Assembly (NCBI GenBank): GCA_938008555.1
Contig: CALLKE010000202.1
Coordinates: 1-6,655 of the forward strand
From: an uncultured Pedobacter sp.
Lineage (GTDB): Bacteria; Bacteroidota; Bacteroidia; Sphingobacteriales; Sphingobacteriaceae
DNA length: 6,655 nucleotides
Reading direction: 5' to 3'
How positions within the stretch are numbered: position 1 is the first letter of the stretch; each line of letters starts with the position of its first letter. A program made the translations under genes and the position numbers. This document shows, one piece after another, positions 6,528 through 6,655 of this stretch. The notes beneath the pieces were generated by a model, which worked only from the letters and a program-made list of their open reading frames with translations, searched no databases and had not been told where the DNA came from.

Positions 6528-6655
6528 CCAATTTGAATTTAATCCGCGAAGTTAACCTTTTTAATCCGTATTTGGGGTATGTGAGCAATCATCAAAAGCT
6601 TGCGCAGATTCAACTCGCCAATGCAACTTTTTGATTCAAATAACGGAAGAAAAGA

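Noticed and set aside
6621..6655. Possible plus-strand start (ATG at 6621, MQLFDSNNGRK) divergent from typA
   Set aside because: Only 11 codons are visible, there is no ribosome binding site, and the product is not recognisable.
1..6655. CRISPR array, tRNA, rRNA, intact insertion sequence, toxin-antitoxin or defence genes
   Set aside because: No regularly spaced direct repeats, cloverleaf-like segments, transposase genes or defence-related motifs were seen on reading both strands.

Overview
The window looks like a chromosomal fragment of a low-GC member of the Bacteroidota, most probably near the Sphingobacteriaceae. The main evidence is the translational GTPase TypA, whose wording (for example the G1 motif AHVDHGKT and the C-terminus KINAKRFAN) reads like Bacteroidota proteins. 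The general lack of strong Shine-Dalgarno sequences before the minus-strand genes agrees with this. The genus is an inference from memory of the family and was not checked by search.

Layout: all five complete genes are on the minus strand, so transcription runs from the right edge to the left. At the right is typA (6527 to 4719), a housekeeping GTPase, closed by a clear intrinsic terminator (4677-4707). A gene-free gap of about 260 bases (4416-4676) follows, holding several small inverted repeats and presumably the promoter of the next unit. Then comes a tightly packed four-gene surface-glycan unit: an FkbM-family methyltransferase (4415-3717), a putative GT-B-fold glycosyltransferase (3713-2520), a Wzx-like oligosaccharide flippase (2533-1037), and a GT-A/family-2-like glycosyltransferase (1044-145). 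Spacings are +3, -14 and -8 bases, so the four are very likely co-transcribed and translationally coupled.

At the left edge the last 43 codons of a plus-strand gene end at 133, only 11 bases from the stop of the last glycan gene. This fragment has about 53% GC, while the adjacent glycan gene is near one-third GC in its first stretch, so a compositional boundary lies at about position 135-145. At the right edge, upstream of typA, nothing can be assigned with confidence.

Working together: the two glycosyltransferases would add sugars to a lipid-linked oligosaccharide on the cytoplasmic face, the methyltransferase could O-methylate a sugar (or another small acceptor), and the flippase would move the finished lipid-linked glycan to the periplasmic face. 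No initiating phosphoglycosyl transferase, Wzy polymerase, ligase, sugar-nucleotide synthesis gene or export gene lies in the window. It is therefore either part of a larger locus or a small accessory module working with genes elsewhere. I did not find a clearly novel defence system, CRISPR array, intact mobile element or RNA gene.
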